Assembly: GCA_050251195.1 (NCBI GenBank)
Contig: JBFWNG010000010.1
Location: forward strand, 62,001 to 126,000
Direction of reading: 5' to 3'
DNA length: 64,000 bases
From: JBFWNG01 sp050251195
GTDB lineage: Bacteria; Bdellovibrionota_B; Oligoflexia; Oligoflexales; Oligoflexaceae
A program made the position numbers and the translations under genes. Below, piece after piece: positions 8,791-17,040 of the stretch (position 1 is the first letter of the stretch; each line of letters starts with the position of its first letter). The notes under the pieces are model-generated. The model was given only the letters and a program-made list of their open reading frames with translations, did not search any database and was not told where the DNA came from.

Positions 8791-9724
8791 TGAATTTTCC
8801 CCATCCGTCTACAGCCTTCAGTCCGTTCCAGTAATCAAAACCCGATATTTCTTTGCCACCCTCAGGTTTGAGGCGACACAGCTCTAGTGTTCCGTCAGAG
8901 GTCTGAACGAGCAGTCGACGCGAATTCTTGTCCAAAAAGAATGTCCCCGGCTCACCTTTGGAAGAGCTCTGCAAACACCTCGACAATTGCGACACGACTA
9001 CGCGACGCCCCTGGCAGAAAGTATAGCTTCCGGGCCAAGGATAGTACGCTCGATATTGGTTGAAAATCTGTTCCGCGGATAATCGCCACTGAACCAGGCC
9101 CGACTCCTTTGTCAATTTCCGGCAATGAGTCACCGACGCTTCGTCTTGAATAGCCCCTTGAAAACCTGGATCCGCAAGTAATTTGAAAGCCTCCGGCAAT
9201 ATTCTCGCGCCTTCGGAAAACAATCGGTCCGTCAATACGTCGGCAGTCTCCTCGGGCTGAACGGAAGTTCGTTTTTGTACAATGATGTTGCCAGCGTCCA
9301 TTTTATAGACCGTAAAAAGAACTGTGACGCCTGTTTCGGTAAGACCGTCCAAAAGCGCTGACGGGACCGGCGTTGCACCGCGATAACGAGGCAACAAAGA
9401 CGGATGAATGTTAATTGTCGCGCGCCGAGGAATCGCCAAAAAGTTCTTACTTAAGATTTGTCCATAGGCTGCTGTGAGAGCGATATCGAAGTTGAGGTTC
9501 CGCAAGTAATCAAGCACCTCCGGTTCGTTAACAGATGCCGGCTGAATTGTCTCCACGCCGTTCTCCTTCGCGAATCTGGCAACGGGAGGATCCTGCAGAG
9601 CTTTGCCTCTTCCGGCAGGGCGAGCCGGCTGGCTGACGCAGGCAACCACCGAATAACCTTTCTCTATGAGAAACTTTAGCGGATCGACGGCGCATTGCGG
9701 CGATCCAAGAAACACTATTTTCAT
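8777..9724 (-). CDS. fmt: Methionyl-tRNA formyltransferase
   Basis: 315 residues from an ATG with AGGAAGAG just upstream; the frame stays open a further 47 codons but those do not look like Fmt. The N-terminal formyltransferase domain has MKIVFLGSP, then NIHPSLLPRYRGATP with the catalytic Asn-His, and TGVT. The C-terminal OB-fold-like domain (from about residue 205) recognises initiator tRNA. Fmt formylates Met-tRNA(i) for translation initiation. It overlaps purN by 14 bases. The usual partner gene def is not adjacent. Confidence 0.95.
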   Translation of the reverse strand: MKIVFLGSPQCAVDPLKFLIEKGYSVVACVSQPARPAGRGKALQDPPVARFAKENGVETIQPASVNEPEVLDYLRNLNFDIALTAAYGQILSKNFLAIPRRATINIHPSLLPRYRGATPVPSALLDGLTETGVTVLFTVYKMDAGNIIVQKRTSVQPEETADVLTDRLFSEGARILPEAFKLLADPGFQGAIQDEASVTHCRKLTKESGLVQWRLSAEQIFNQYRAYYPWPGSYTFCQGRRVVVSQLSRCLQSSSKGEPGTFFLDKNSRRLLVQTSDGTLELCRLKPEGGKEISGFDYWNGLKAVDGWGKFSDQP

Positions 9725-9782
9725 CCGCTCTTCCTTTTTGCCCCCCCTGTCTACCACACGAAAGGATAATCCAGCAATTAGG

Positions 9783-9811
9783 TTGTTAAATTCGGCTCTC
9801 CTCATTAAAAT
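9783..9811 (+). promoter_or_regulatory. Sigma-70-type promoter for the permease pair
   Basis: TTGTTA and TAAAAT are separated by exactly 17 bases, reading toward the permease gene at 9871, which leaves a leader of about 50 bases. The site lies in the divergent interval between fmt and the permeases. Predicted from sequence only. Confidence 0.45.
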
Positions 9812-9870
9812 GATGGAGAATCGAGCCAAACACAACCGAACGTGAACAAGGATACGGGTCGACACTTCCT

Positions 9871-10524
9871 ATGTTGAGTCATGCCTTAACGACAATATCT
9901 CTCTTACTGTTGTGCGCTATACTCGCGTATTTGCAGGCGATCGGCATTTTTGTCGCTCATTTGCGCCGTCGACAACTCCCCGCCGCCTTGGGTGACGTGT
10001 TTATCGTCCCAACAATGGTTTTGGGCCCCGCGGCTCTCGTCTTGGGTTTTCTCATCTTTAAAACGAGCCTAATCTTTCCTGTTTTCATGTTCTCGAACTA
10101 TTCAACGATTTTGGCCTTTTCAGTCGTTCCTGCCCTGATATTGTGCTGTTCGAGCGGACTTGCGCTGAACATCCTCAACAAGACAATAACGGAAACCCGC
10201 CATTGGAAGTCGAAGCCCTGTTTCTTGGTATCAAGGGCATTCGGAAAATCCATGTTCAAAGCGTACTTTAAACCCATCGCATGGAAATCTTTTCTGTCCG
10301 CGTGGCAACAAAGTCTGCCGTGGATTTTTGGGGAACTTGTGATCATAGAAAGTGTCTTTAACGTACCGGGCCTAGGATCGCAGGCGTGGAAACTTGCCCG
10401 AGAACGGGATTTCACAAATTTGCTGCTCGTGATCGCTTCAATGTTCGTTCTCTATTTGCTAACGGCAAAAGTTACGCATCTCTTTCACAAGAAACTAGGG
10501 GCAAAGATTGAGTCCTACGCGTAA
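9871..10524 (+). CDS. DppB/OppB-type ABC transporter permease, short form
   Basis: 217 residues with about five membrane helices. The C-terminal EAA-like loop ESVFNVPGLGSQAWKLARERD-type region (near residues 158-178) identifies the DppB branch of peptide/nickel ABC permeases. Typical DppB is about 310 residues; this protein lacks the first helix and periplasmic segment, starting close to the core domain. No strong ribosome site precedes the ATG. It overlaps the DppC-like gene by 17 bases. No ATPase or binding-protein gene lies nearby, so the substrate cannot be assigned. Confidence 0.75.
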   Translation: MLSHALTTISLLLLCAILAYLQAIGIFVAHLRRRQLPAALGDVFIVPTMVLGPAALVLGFLIFKTSLIFPVFMFSNYSTILAFSVVPALILCCSSGLALNILNKTITETRHWKSKPCFLVSRAFGKSMFKAYFKPIAWKSFLSAWQQSLPWIFGELVIIESVFNVPGLGSQAWKLARERDFTNLLLVIASMFVLYLLTAKVTHLFHKKLGAKIESYA

Positions 10525-11338
10525 GAGATTGCAAATCCTCGTTTGCGGGGTTGTGGTATGCGCATTTTGCGCCATGCTCTTCGTTCCTCTGCAAACAATG
10601 TATCCGTCAAAAATAAGTTTGACGGATATGCTGGATGCACCGTCATCCGCACATCTCCTAGGAACCGACAATCTCGGGCGCGATTTAATGACAAGAATCC
10701 AAACGGCAATACAAGACGCCGTATTGCCAACGTGGGCCGCTATCCTTGCTGCCCACGTCTTGGGGCTTTTCTTGGGAGCGCTGCAGGTGAGCTGCGACTC
10801 GACACTTATTCGCAGGTTTTTCTTTTCGCCTATCTACCTACTCGCTCTGGTGGTAATGAGCGTGCCTCTCGGTATCGTCGTATTCTATTCGTCTGTGGCA
10901 TTCGAACGCGCTAGTTTTAGCGCATTTCTCATGGCCGTAACGGTAGTCATGTTTTTCTCAACATACATCTACCTTGTCAATCTCTACAAGGTGAACGAAA
11001 AACTGGGCTTTTGGACCGCTAGCAAGAGTCTGGGCGCTTCAACGAGATTTCAACTGGTTCATCACGGCATCTTTCGAAATTGGAAAGATTCGCTACTCCG
11101 CTTGCTTTGCTTTCAACTCAAAGTCGGAGTTGCTGCCGAAGCGGCCGTCAGCTATCTCGGATACGCGACGCAGGAGCCCTCTCCGTCATTTGGCAACATC
11201 ATCGCCTCTCATTTCGATTTGTTGCTCAAAGGAAACTTCTTTGTCTGTATTATCGTAGCTGCCGTTATGCTGTTCACATCCCTTGTTCCTCGATGCATCA
11301 TAGCGCTTTTTTTAAGAAACAAGAGTCTTGGAAGATAG
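10508..11338 (+). CDS. DppC/OppC-type ABC transporter permease
   Basis: 276 residues. LLGTDNLGRDLMTRI at about residues 49-63 is the hallmark of DppC-type permeases. Five to six membrane helices follow, with the cytoplasmic loop ASKSLGASTRFQLVHHGI. The start is a TTG with AGGGG six bases upstream, inside the preceding permease gene, so the two are translationally coupled. Together they would form the heterodimeric channel of a peptide-type importer or exporter, but the ATPases and substrate-binding protein are not in this window. Confidence 0.82.
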   Translation: MSPTRKRLQILVCGVVVCAFCAMLFVPLQTMYPSKISLTDMLDAPSSAHLLGTDNLGRDLMTRIQTAIQDAVLPTWAAILAAHVLGLFLGALQVSCDSTLIRRFFFSPIYLLALVVMSVPLGIVVFYSSVAFERASFSAFLMAVTVVMFFSTYIYLVNLYKVNEKLGFWTASKSLGASTRFQLVHHGIFRNWKDSLLRLLCFQLKVGVAAEAAVSYLGYATQEPSPSFGNIIASHFDLLLKGNFFVCIIVAAVMLFTSLVPRCIIALFLRNKSLGR

Positions 11339-11391
11339 CGACGAATCAGTTAAAGTAGCCCCCAAATAATCGGAAATAATTGGAGCTATCC

Positions 11392-11853
11392 ATGGAACTC
11401 GAAAAATTTACTGCCTCGATAGAACGCTTTAACGAAATTTACAAACTCCCCTGCTCGCAGGCGCCTCAAATCCTAGGAATCAACCGAGTCAAGGATTTCG
11501 TCAGCATTCTTAGCGAAGAAATCGCGGAGGGAACCGACATCGCCGAAAAGTATAAGGCCATGGGACCTCACCCTCAATCGGCTCCCCTCAGCGATAACCA
11601 TAAAGAATTTCTGACCGATCTTTCCGACTGGCTTGGAGACATTGTCGTGTATTGTTTTAGCGAAGCCAAACGGTGGGGAATTCCTATCGAAAAAGTGCTG
11701 GGTGCCATTATGGATTCCAACTTTTCGAAACTTGATGCTAACGGAAAGCCAATATACGACGAACGCGGCAAAGTCATGAAGGGACCTGCATATTTTCGTC
11801 CCGAGCCAAAGATCGCGGAAATCCTCGCTGTTGCTATGAATTCAGATAGTTAA
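11392..11853 (+). CDS. MazG/PRA-PH-type NTP pyrophosphohydrolase
   Basis: 153 residues from an ATG preceded by TTGGAG; a TTG four codons upstream is an alternative. The all-alpha NTP pyrophosphohydrolase pattern is visible as EEIAEGTDI (helix 2) and LSDWLGDIVVYCF (helix 3), whose acidic residues bind Mg. The C-terminal segment DSNFSKLDANGKPIYDERG with KGPAYFRPEP is typical of a phosphoribosyl-ATP pyrophosphohydrolase-like subgroup. The natural substrate is unknown. It lies between the permeases and ugd. Confidence 0.8.
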   Translation: MELEKFTASIERFNEIYKLPCSQAPQILGINRVKDFVSILSEEIAEGTDIAEKYKAMGPHPQSAPLSDNHKEFLTDLSDWLGDIVVYCFSEAKRWGIPIEKVLGAIMDSNFSKLDANGKPIYDERGKVMKGPAYFRPEPKIAEILAVAMNSDS

Positions 11854-11864
11854 AGCCGGAAATT

Positions 11865-11905
11865 TGTCAATTTTTATTGACACTTCCGTCTTTTAGTCGT
11901 ACTAC
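11865..11905 (+). promoter_or_regulatory. ugd promoter with overlapping dyad
   Basis: TTGACA (11877-11882) and TACTAC (11900-11905) are spaced by 17 bases, giving a plausible sigma-70 promoter about 35 bases before ugd. The -35 hexamer is also the right arm of a perfect 6-6-6 inverted repeat, TGTCAA-TTTTTA-TTGACA (11865-11882). A dyad over the -35 is a common place for a repressor or activator to bind; no regulator is identified. Confidence 0.5.
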
Positions 11906-11939
11906 CGGTCGACCAGGACATTGATATTTTGGAGAAAAG

Positions 11940-13283
11940 ATGAAAATCGGAGTCGTAGGAACAGGATACGTAGGCTTAGTAACAGGCGCTTGTCTTTCCG
12001 ACGTTGGGCACGAAGTCTGGTGCATCGACTCAAATAAGGCAAAGGTCGACGGTCTCAAAAAAAGCATCTCACCAATTTTCGAACCTGGAATCGAAAGCAT
12101 TATTGAGAATAACACGAATGCCGAGCGACTCTTTTTCTCGACTGAAATAAAGGATATTTCCGCTGATTGCGACGTAATCTTCATTGCGGTGGGGACGCCC
12201 CAGTCCGACTCCGGCGAGTGCGATCTTACGGCGGTATTGGCCGTTGCCAATCAAATCGCACAGAGCTTGAAGAATAAGCCGCTTATGATCTTGAAATCCA
12301 CTGTTCCCGTAGGCACTTGTGCACGCGTTGAAAAACTGATGAACGAAACGTTAGCATCGCGCGGCGTGGACTTCCGTCTACAAGTGGCGTCCAACCCAGA
12401 ATTTCTAAAAGAGGGCAAAGCTATAGACGATTTCATGCGGCCCGATCGCATCATCGTCGGCCTAAGAGACAAAGACGAAGCTGCTATTAAGACGATCAAG
12501 CAGATCTATAAGACGTTTATCATTGATGACCCTTCCCGACTTCTCATCATGAAAACAGAATCGAGTGAATTGACAAAATACGCATCTAACGTGATGTTGG
12601 CTTCGCGCATCAGCTTTATGAACGAACTATCACGCCTGTGCGACGTCGCCGGCGCAGACATTGACAGCGTCAGGCTCGGCATCGGCAGCGACACACGCAT
12701 TGGGAAGAAATTTCTGTACGCTGGTCCTGGGTACGGCGGTTCGTGCTTTCCAAAGGACGTTTCTGCCTTGATCCACATCGGCAAAGAGCACAAAGTGGAT
12801 TTCAACTTGCCGTCTTCCATCAAGCAAGCCAACGAGAGTCAGAAAAAATACGTTACGGATAAAGTACTGAAGGCTTTGGGCGGCAATGTATCCGGCAAGA
12901 AAGTCACGATTTGGGGTTTAGCGTTTAAACCAGGTACTGACGACATCAGGGACGCTCCGTCCATCGACATCGTGACCGCTCTTCTCGAAAGAGGAGCCAA
13001 AATTAACGCGCACGACCCTCAAGCCAAGGAAAATTTCCAAGATCTTATCAAGGGTGAAATCCGCTATTTTGACGATTTATGGGAAAGTGTAGAGGGATCT
13101 GACGCTGTCGTTCTCATCACAGAGTGGAGTGAGTACAAGAGTCCGGATTGGAAAAAGATCTATCCGGCCATGCGCACGCCGACAATCGTTGATCTTAGAA
13201 ATCAATACGACAGGCCGCTGATCGAATCCTGCGGGTTTAAGTATGAATGCGTGGGCAGGCCAGCTCACTCTCAGTTTTATTAA
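11940..13283 (+). CDS. ugd: UDP-glucose 6-dehydrogenase
   Basis: 447 residues, full length. It oxidises UDP-glucose to UDP-glucuronate with two NAD, feeding capsule, LPS or exopolysaccharide synthesis. The N-terminal Rossmann motif is GVVGTGYVGLVTG. The catalytic cysteine is Cys269 in GPGYGGSCFPKD, and a C-terminal UDP-binding domain follows (from about residue 310, GLAFKPGTDDIRDAPS). A GGAG ribosome site precedes the ATG. Its stop codon directly abuts the stop codon of the convergent flagellar operon, with no base between. Confidence 0.96.
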   Translation: MKIGVVGTGYVGLVTGACLSDVGHEVWCIDSNKAKVDGLKKSISPIFEPGIESIIENNTNAERLFFSTEIKDISADCDVIFIAVGTPQSDSGECDLTAVLAVANQIAQSLKNKPLMILKSTVPVGTCARVEKLMNETLASRGVDFRLQVASNPEFLKEGKAIDDFMRPDRIIVGLRDKDEAAIKTIKQIYKTFIIDDPSRLLIMKTESSELTKYASNVMLASRISFMNELSRLCDVAGADIDSVRLGIGSDTRIGKKFLYAGPGYGGSCFPKDVSALIHIGKEHKVDFNLPSSIKQANESQKKYVTDKVLKALGGNVSGKKVTIWGLAFKPGTDDIRDAPSIDIVTALLERGAKINAHDPQAKENFQDLIKGEIRYFDDLWESVEGSDAVVLITEWSEYKSPDWKKIYPAMRTPTIVDLRNQYDRPLIESCGFKYECVGRPAHSQFY

Positions 13284-14027
13284 TTATTCCGCCTGCTCGT
13301 TAATCTCGCGGCATTCAGAAAATTCTTTTCGTAGCGATGTGTTGATCTCTTTCAGCGTATTGTACTCGCTGCCGGACTTGATTCGTCCGAAATACTCGGA
13401 AAGCTCAACCGATTTTTGGGGATTCATGAGAGAGAGAATTTCGGTCGTTTGTTTTTGCGGTATCTTGTTGAAAAGTGCCACCACCAAGTCTTTGTCCAAA
13501 CTTTCAAACACCGGAGCAGCCTTCTTTGGAGACATTTTTCTGTAGAACTCAACCAGACGTTCGAGCCTTTCGTCTTTAACTTCTTTTTCCTTCTGCACCG
13601 TCTGTTGGAAATAGTTCATTTCTTCTTCGAGCTTTTTCAGTTTGTCGTCGATGACCCCTTCCAATTGCTTCAAGTGATTCTCCTTCGCCGAAAGAACGCT
13701 AATTCGTGCTTCCACCTGAGACTCTTTTTTCTCGAGCAATGACAGATAACGGGCTATCTCGTCTTTTTGTAGGTTTTCCTTGTCGATTTTGGGGAGGGTG
13801 AAAAGATCGTCCAGGTATCCTTTCTGAACGTCTTCATCGTCTTCTTCCTGCGCCGGAGGGGTCGCCTGCGCGACGGTCTGTTCTTTTTCTTTGGCAGTGT
13901 CCTCTTGGGCTACAACCGACTTATCGCCTAGATAAAAACCATTGAAGTACAAAACAACAAATGCGATCGCCGCCACCTTTACGATGATCAGAATCTTGAT
14001 TGAATTTCGAGCGATGTAATTCAGCAT
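13284..14027 (-). CDS. MotE-like flagellar protein (MgtE-N-type domain)
   Basis: 247 residues: a membrane anchor at about residues 9-30, an acidic low-complexity stretch, a coiled coil (about 85-165) and a C-terminal domain with KMSPKKAAPVFESLDKDLVVALFNKIP split over two helices and ILSLMNP. The last part matches the MgtE N-terminal-like domain seen in MotE, a periplasmic chaperone for the stator protein MotC in rhizobia, and in other flagellar-operon proteins. It is the last gene of the flagellar operon, 9 bases after fliJ. Its precise role here is inferred from position and domain. Confidence 0.78.
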   Translation of the reverse strand: MLNYIARNSIKILIIVKVAAIAFVVLYFNGFYLGDKSVVAQEDTAKEKEQTVAQATPPAQEEDDEDVQKGYLDDLFTLPKIDKENLQKDEIARYLSLLEKKESQVEARISVLSAKENHLKQLEGVIDDKLKKLEEEMNYFQQTVQKEKEVKDERLERLVEFYRKMSPKKAAPVFESLDKDLVVALFNKIPQKQTTEILSLMNPQKSVELSEYFGRIKSGSEYNTLKEINTSLRKEFSECREINEQAE

Positions 14028-14036
14028 CGTGCAAAC

Positions 14037-14501
14037 CTACGAGTTTTGTTGATTATGACCTTCAGAAAGTATCGCGATTTCGTCGAGCTGCTTCTGCTCA
14101 GCTCTATTAGCCAAACTGCCAATCTCAACCTCGTATTTCTCCGAAACCTTCTCGACGGACTTAAGGTCCTGCTTAGCTTTGAGAACGACGCGAATCTGCA
14201 GTTTTTCAGCTCTCTCAGCGTCCCGAAACGCCGCTAGGGCTTCTTGCCACTTCTGTTTGACATAATCGAGACTCGACTCAAGCAGGGAGAGGCGGCTTAG
14301 GTCGCAATCATTGCGCATCTTATTCAAATCATCGACGCCAGAGACGTATTTTCGCTGATTTTCCCTCAGTGTCGCCAGCCTTTGGAGTTTTTCTTGCCGA
14401 ATCTGTTCGAGCTGCAAAAGCTCGCGGTCGAACTCAATCTTGCGAACCTTAATAACGGTCGTGAGCCTGTCTCTTTTTGCTTTGAGATTCTTGATGGACA
14501 T
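14037..14501 (-). CDS. fliJ: Flagellar export protein FliJ
   Basis: 154 residues, almost wholly coiled coil and rich in Lys, Glu, Gln and Leu, as expected for FliJ. FliJ inserts into the FliI hexamer and escorts export chaperones to the FlhA gate. FliJ is poorly conserved, so the call rests on size, heptad structure and position immediately after fliI and before the MotE-like gene. Confidence 0.85.
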   Translation of the reverse strand: MSIKNLKAKRDRLTTVIKVRKIEFDRELLQLEQIRQEKLQRLATLRENQRKYVSGVDDLNKMRNDCDLSRLSLLESSLDYVKQKWQEALAAFRDAERAEKLQIRVVLKAKQDLKSVEKVSEKYEVEIGSLANRAEQKQLDEIAILSEGHNQQNS

Positions 14502-14523
14502 ATGAGTTTCCGCCTATATTTAA

Positions 14524-15876
14524 CTAGGATTCGAGGGCTGAGAGTATTCGCTTCATGGCAATGACCGCGTCTTCAAGTCTGGACCCTTCAGAAATGTCCT
14601 GTCTGAGGAAAGCGTCTATCGCTGGCTTTGCAGCTATGGCCTGATCAAGCAAAGGATTTGCTCCCGATTGATACGCGCCGATTTGAATGAGATCGACATT
14701 TTCCTTGTAGACCGCGATGAGTTCTTTAATACGCGCAGCAATTTTAAGATGATCTTTGTTTGCTATATCGTTCATAACTCGGCTTGCGCTGGTTGTAACC
14801 TCGATCGCCGGAAAGTGTCCTTTTGCGGCGAGATCTCGCGACAGATTGATGTGCCCGTCTAGGATGGAACGTGCCGCATCCACAATAGGATCATTGAAGT
14901 CGTCACCATCAACTAAAACTGTATAAAGCCCGCTGATGGATCCCCAACCAGCTCTCTGAGGTCCCGCTCTTTCGAGAAGCTTGGGCAACAGAGAAAAGAC
15001 AGACGGGGTGTAGCCTTTCGTTGTAGGCGGTTCGCCAACGGCGTTGCCAATTTCCCGCTGTGCCATAGCGATTCGGGTGAGGCTATCGATCATAAGCAGT
15101 ACGTTTTTACCCTGCGCCGCAAAGAACTCCGCGATCGTTGTCGCAGTCTTTGCTCCTCTTATCCGCATCAGGGGAGACTGGTCGCTGGTGACCGTAACAA
15201 TTACTGATTTCGCTAAGCCGGAATGGGCCAAATCTTTTTCGATAAACTCTCGAACTTCACGTCCCCGCTCTCCAATAAGAGCAATGACGTTAACATCGGC
15301 GGCGGAATTCCTCGCCATCATTCCCATAAGCACGCTCTTACCGACTCCGGATCCCGCCATAATACCGATGCGTTGGCCCTGTCCGAGAGTGAGCAGACCG
15401 TCAATTGTTCTGACGCCTAAACTCAACGTGCTTGTGATGCGTTGTCTCTCTAGGGGGTTTGGGGCCTCCGCGTCGAGTTTGAACCACTGGGAGTATTCGT
15501 TTACCTCAATATTTGGCCCTGAAAGCGGATTGAGGAACGGATCTATTACTCGCCCAAGTAACGCTTCGCTACACGGTATTTTGGTGACGTTATTAACTAC
15601 GGCGACGGGACATCCAGGGGCGATGCCGTTGAGATACGAATACGGCAATAGCAGAACCAAGTCTTCCTTAAAGCCCACGACCTCACCGAGAACCTTATCA
15701 TCGCGAGCGGGAGATTTGATCTCAACAATAGTGCCTAACTGACAGTCAGGCAGGTTTGCTTCAATGATAATTCCGACAATTCGTACGACTTTACCTTCTT
15801 TTTGCCACTTAATTTGCTTAAATGACTTCTTAAGGTTTCCCGACGAAAATTTACGAATCTCCTTGTGCTCTGACAC
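14524..15876 (-). CDS. fliI: Flagellum-specific ATPase FliI
   Basis: 450 residues, F1-beta-like. The Walker A motif is GIMAGSGVGKS, followed by LIGERGREVREF, the Walker B region VLLMIDSLTRIAMAQREI and the family signature GEPPTTKGYTPSVFSLLPKL read in two parts. FliI energises type III export of rod, hook and filament proteins. The N-terminal beta domain is present. The start codon follows fliH with no intervening base, suggesting coupling. Confidence 0.97.
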   Translation of the reverse strand: MSEHKEIRKFSSGNLKKSFKQIKWQKEGKVVRIVGIIIEANLPDCQLGTIVEIKSPARDDKVLGEVVGFKEDLVLLLPYSYLNGIAPGCPVAVVNNVTKIPCSEALLGRVIDPFLNPLSGPNIEVNEYSQWFKLDAEAPNPLERQRITSTLSLGVRTIDGLLTLGQGQRIGIMAGSGVGKSVLMGMMARNSAADVNVIALIGERGREVREFIEKDLAHSGLAKSVIVTVTSDQSPLMRIRGAKTATTIAEFFAAQGKNVLLMIDSLTRIAMAQREIGNAVGEPPTTKGYTPSVFSLLPKLLERAGPQRAGWGSISGLYTVLVDGDDFNDPIVDAARSILDGHINLSRDLAAKGHFPAIEVTTSASRVMNDIANKDHLKIAARIKELIAVYKENVDLIQIGAYQSGANPLLDQAIAAKPAIDAFLRQDISEGSRLEDAVIAMKRILSALES

Positions 15877-17031
15877 TTAAACCACCTTGCCTGAAGATTC
15901 GAACAGATTGAGATCAGCACTCTCGAGCATATCCTGAACAATTTTATGAATATTTCCATCTACCACGGCTGACTTAGACTCAATTTTAAAATCATTATCC
16001 TTAACGGAATCGTCTTTCACGAATTTTTGTTTGCTCGCGGCGTCGAGGTTCTCAACCAATTCCTTGTAGGTTTTGGAATTAACTTTGACCTTGTAGTTGT
16101 CATCCTTGATTGTTTCGTCAATCGCTCGTTGTACTACTTTTAAGAATGATGTCGGATCCAGGCTGAATTCCTTTTTAAGAAGAGATTCGATGAGAGCCTG
16201 ACATAGGACAAAAAAGTTTTCCTGCGCGTTGTGCAGAATGCTCTTTTTTAAACCCTCGAGTTCGCTTAGCGCCTCGTTCACATTCTTAGAAATTTCCCCG
16301 AAGTGTTCTTCCAATTCCGCTTGAGCCTTGGCCACACCTTCTTCGTAACCTTTTTTAAAACCGTCTTCTCTTTCCACTGCTCGCGTCTTCTCTTCCTTTG
16401 ACTTTTTTATTGCGTCTAATTCTACACTTTGCACAGGGCCTGTTGCACCTGGTCCAAATGGAACGAAGGACTCGGCCGGAGCTTCGACTTTTTCTTCTTC
16501 GGCTGGTTTTCTTTCCTCGGCGACCGGAGCTGGTTGTTGCGCTCGAATAGGCTCCGGTTCAGGCTTCTTCTGAATTTTAAAAAATGAAGGTTTCTCTTCC
16601 TCCATAGTCTGAGAGACGAGAGGAGGCAAGTTCTCACCGTCGTCTTCATCGCTGTCATTTTTTGATTTAATTTTCCGAAGATATTCAAGTTCTAACTCTA
16701 ATTCTTCTTCCTCGTCTATTCTTCCCTTTCGAGCGAACCTGTCTCTTTGTCTTTTCCAGTCATCCGTGAAATCAACCGGCTTGAGCACCGCTCGTTCGTT
16801 ATCATTGAGGTCTTTCCTAACTTCTTCGCAATCTCGAACGGTGTCATTGAGTTCGTCGCTTGCGTGAAGCATTGCATGAATAACTGTTCCAAGCGGATTG
16901 TCAGGCATCGTCGTTTTCGCTTCCGAAATGGCCTCTAGCGAAAAATCCGAAATCTGCATTATTCCGCAAATGGGGTCCTTGTTCTTGAAGAACCTACCCA
17001 ATCGCTTTTTGGATGAAATCCCGTTTATCAT
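15877..17031 (-). CDS. fliH: Flagellar assembly protein FliH with a long N-terminal extension
   Basis: 384 residues; typical FliH is about 220-270. The C-terminal 200 residues (from about FKKGYEEGVAKAQAELEEHF) carry the FliH/V-ATPase-E-like helices and the C-terminal domain that binds FliI. The N-terminal 180 residues are highly charged and low in complexity, including a run of acidic residues near 95-125 and a Pro/Glu-rich linker at 140-175. FliH regulates FliI and docks it to the C ring through FliN. It follows fliF after 9 bases, in the place where fliG normally sits. Confidence 0.88.
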   Translation of the reverse strand: MINGISSKKRLGRFFKNKDPICGIMQISDFSLEAISEAKTTMPDNPLGTVIHAMLHASDELNDTVRDCEEVRKDLNDNERAVLKPVDFTDDWKRQRDRFARKGRIDEEEELELELEYLRKIKSKNDSDEDDGENLPPLVSQTMEEEKPSFFKIQKKPEPEPIRAQQPAPVAEERKPAEEEKVEAPAESFVPFGPGATGPVQSVELDAIKKSKEEKTRAVEREDGFKKGYEEGVAKAQAELEEHFGEISKNVNEALSELEGLKKSILHNAQENFFVLCQALIESLLKKEFSLDPTSFLKVVQRAIDETIKDDNYKVKVNSKTYKELVENLDAASKQKFVKDDSVKDNDFKIESKSAVVDGNIHKIVQDMLESADLNLFESSGKVV

Positions 17032-17040
17032 GTCACCCTA

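Noticed and set aside
9725..9865. Upstream extension of fmt by 47 codons
   Set aside because: Fmt homology begins at the ATG at 9724, which has AGGAAG upstream; the extension contains the divergent promoter region.
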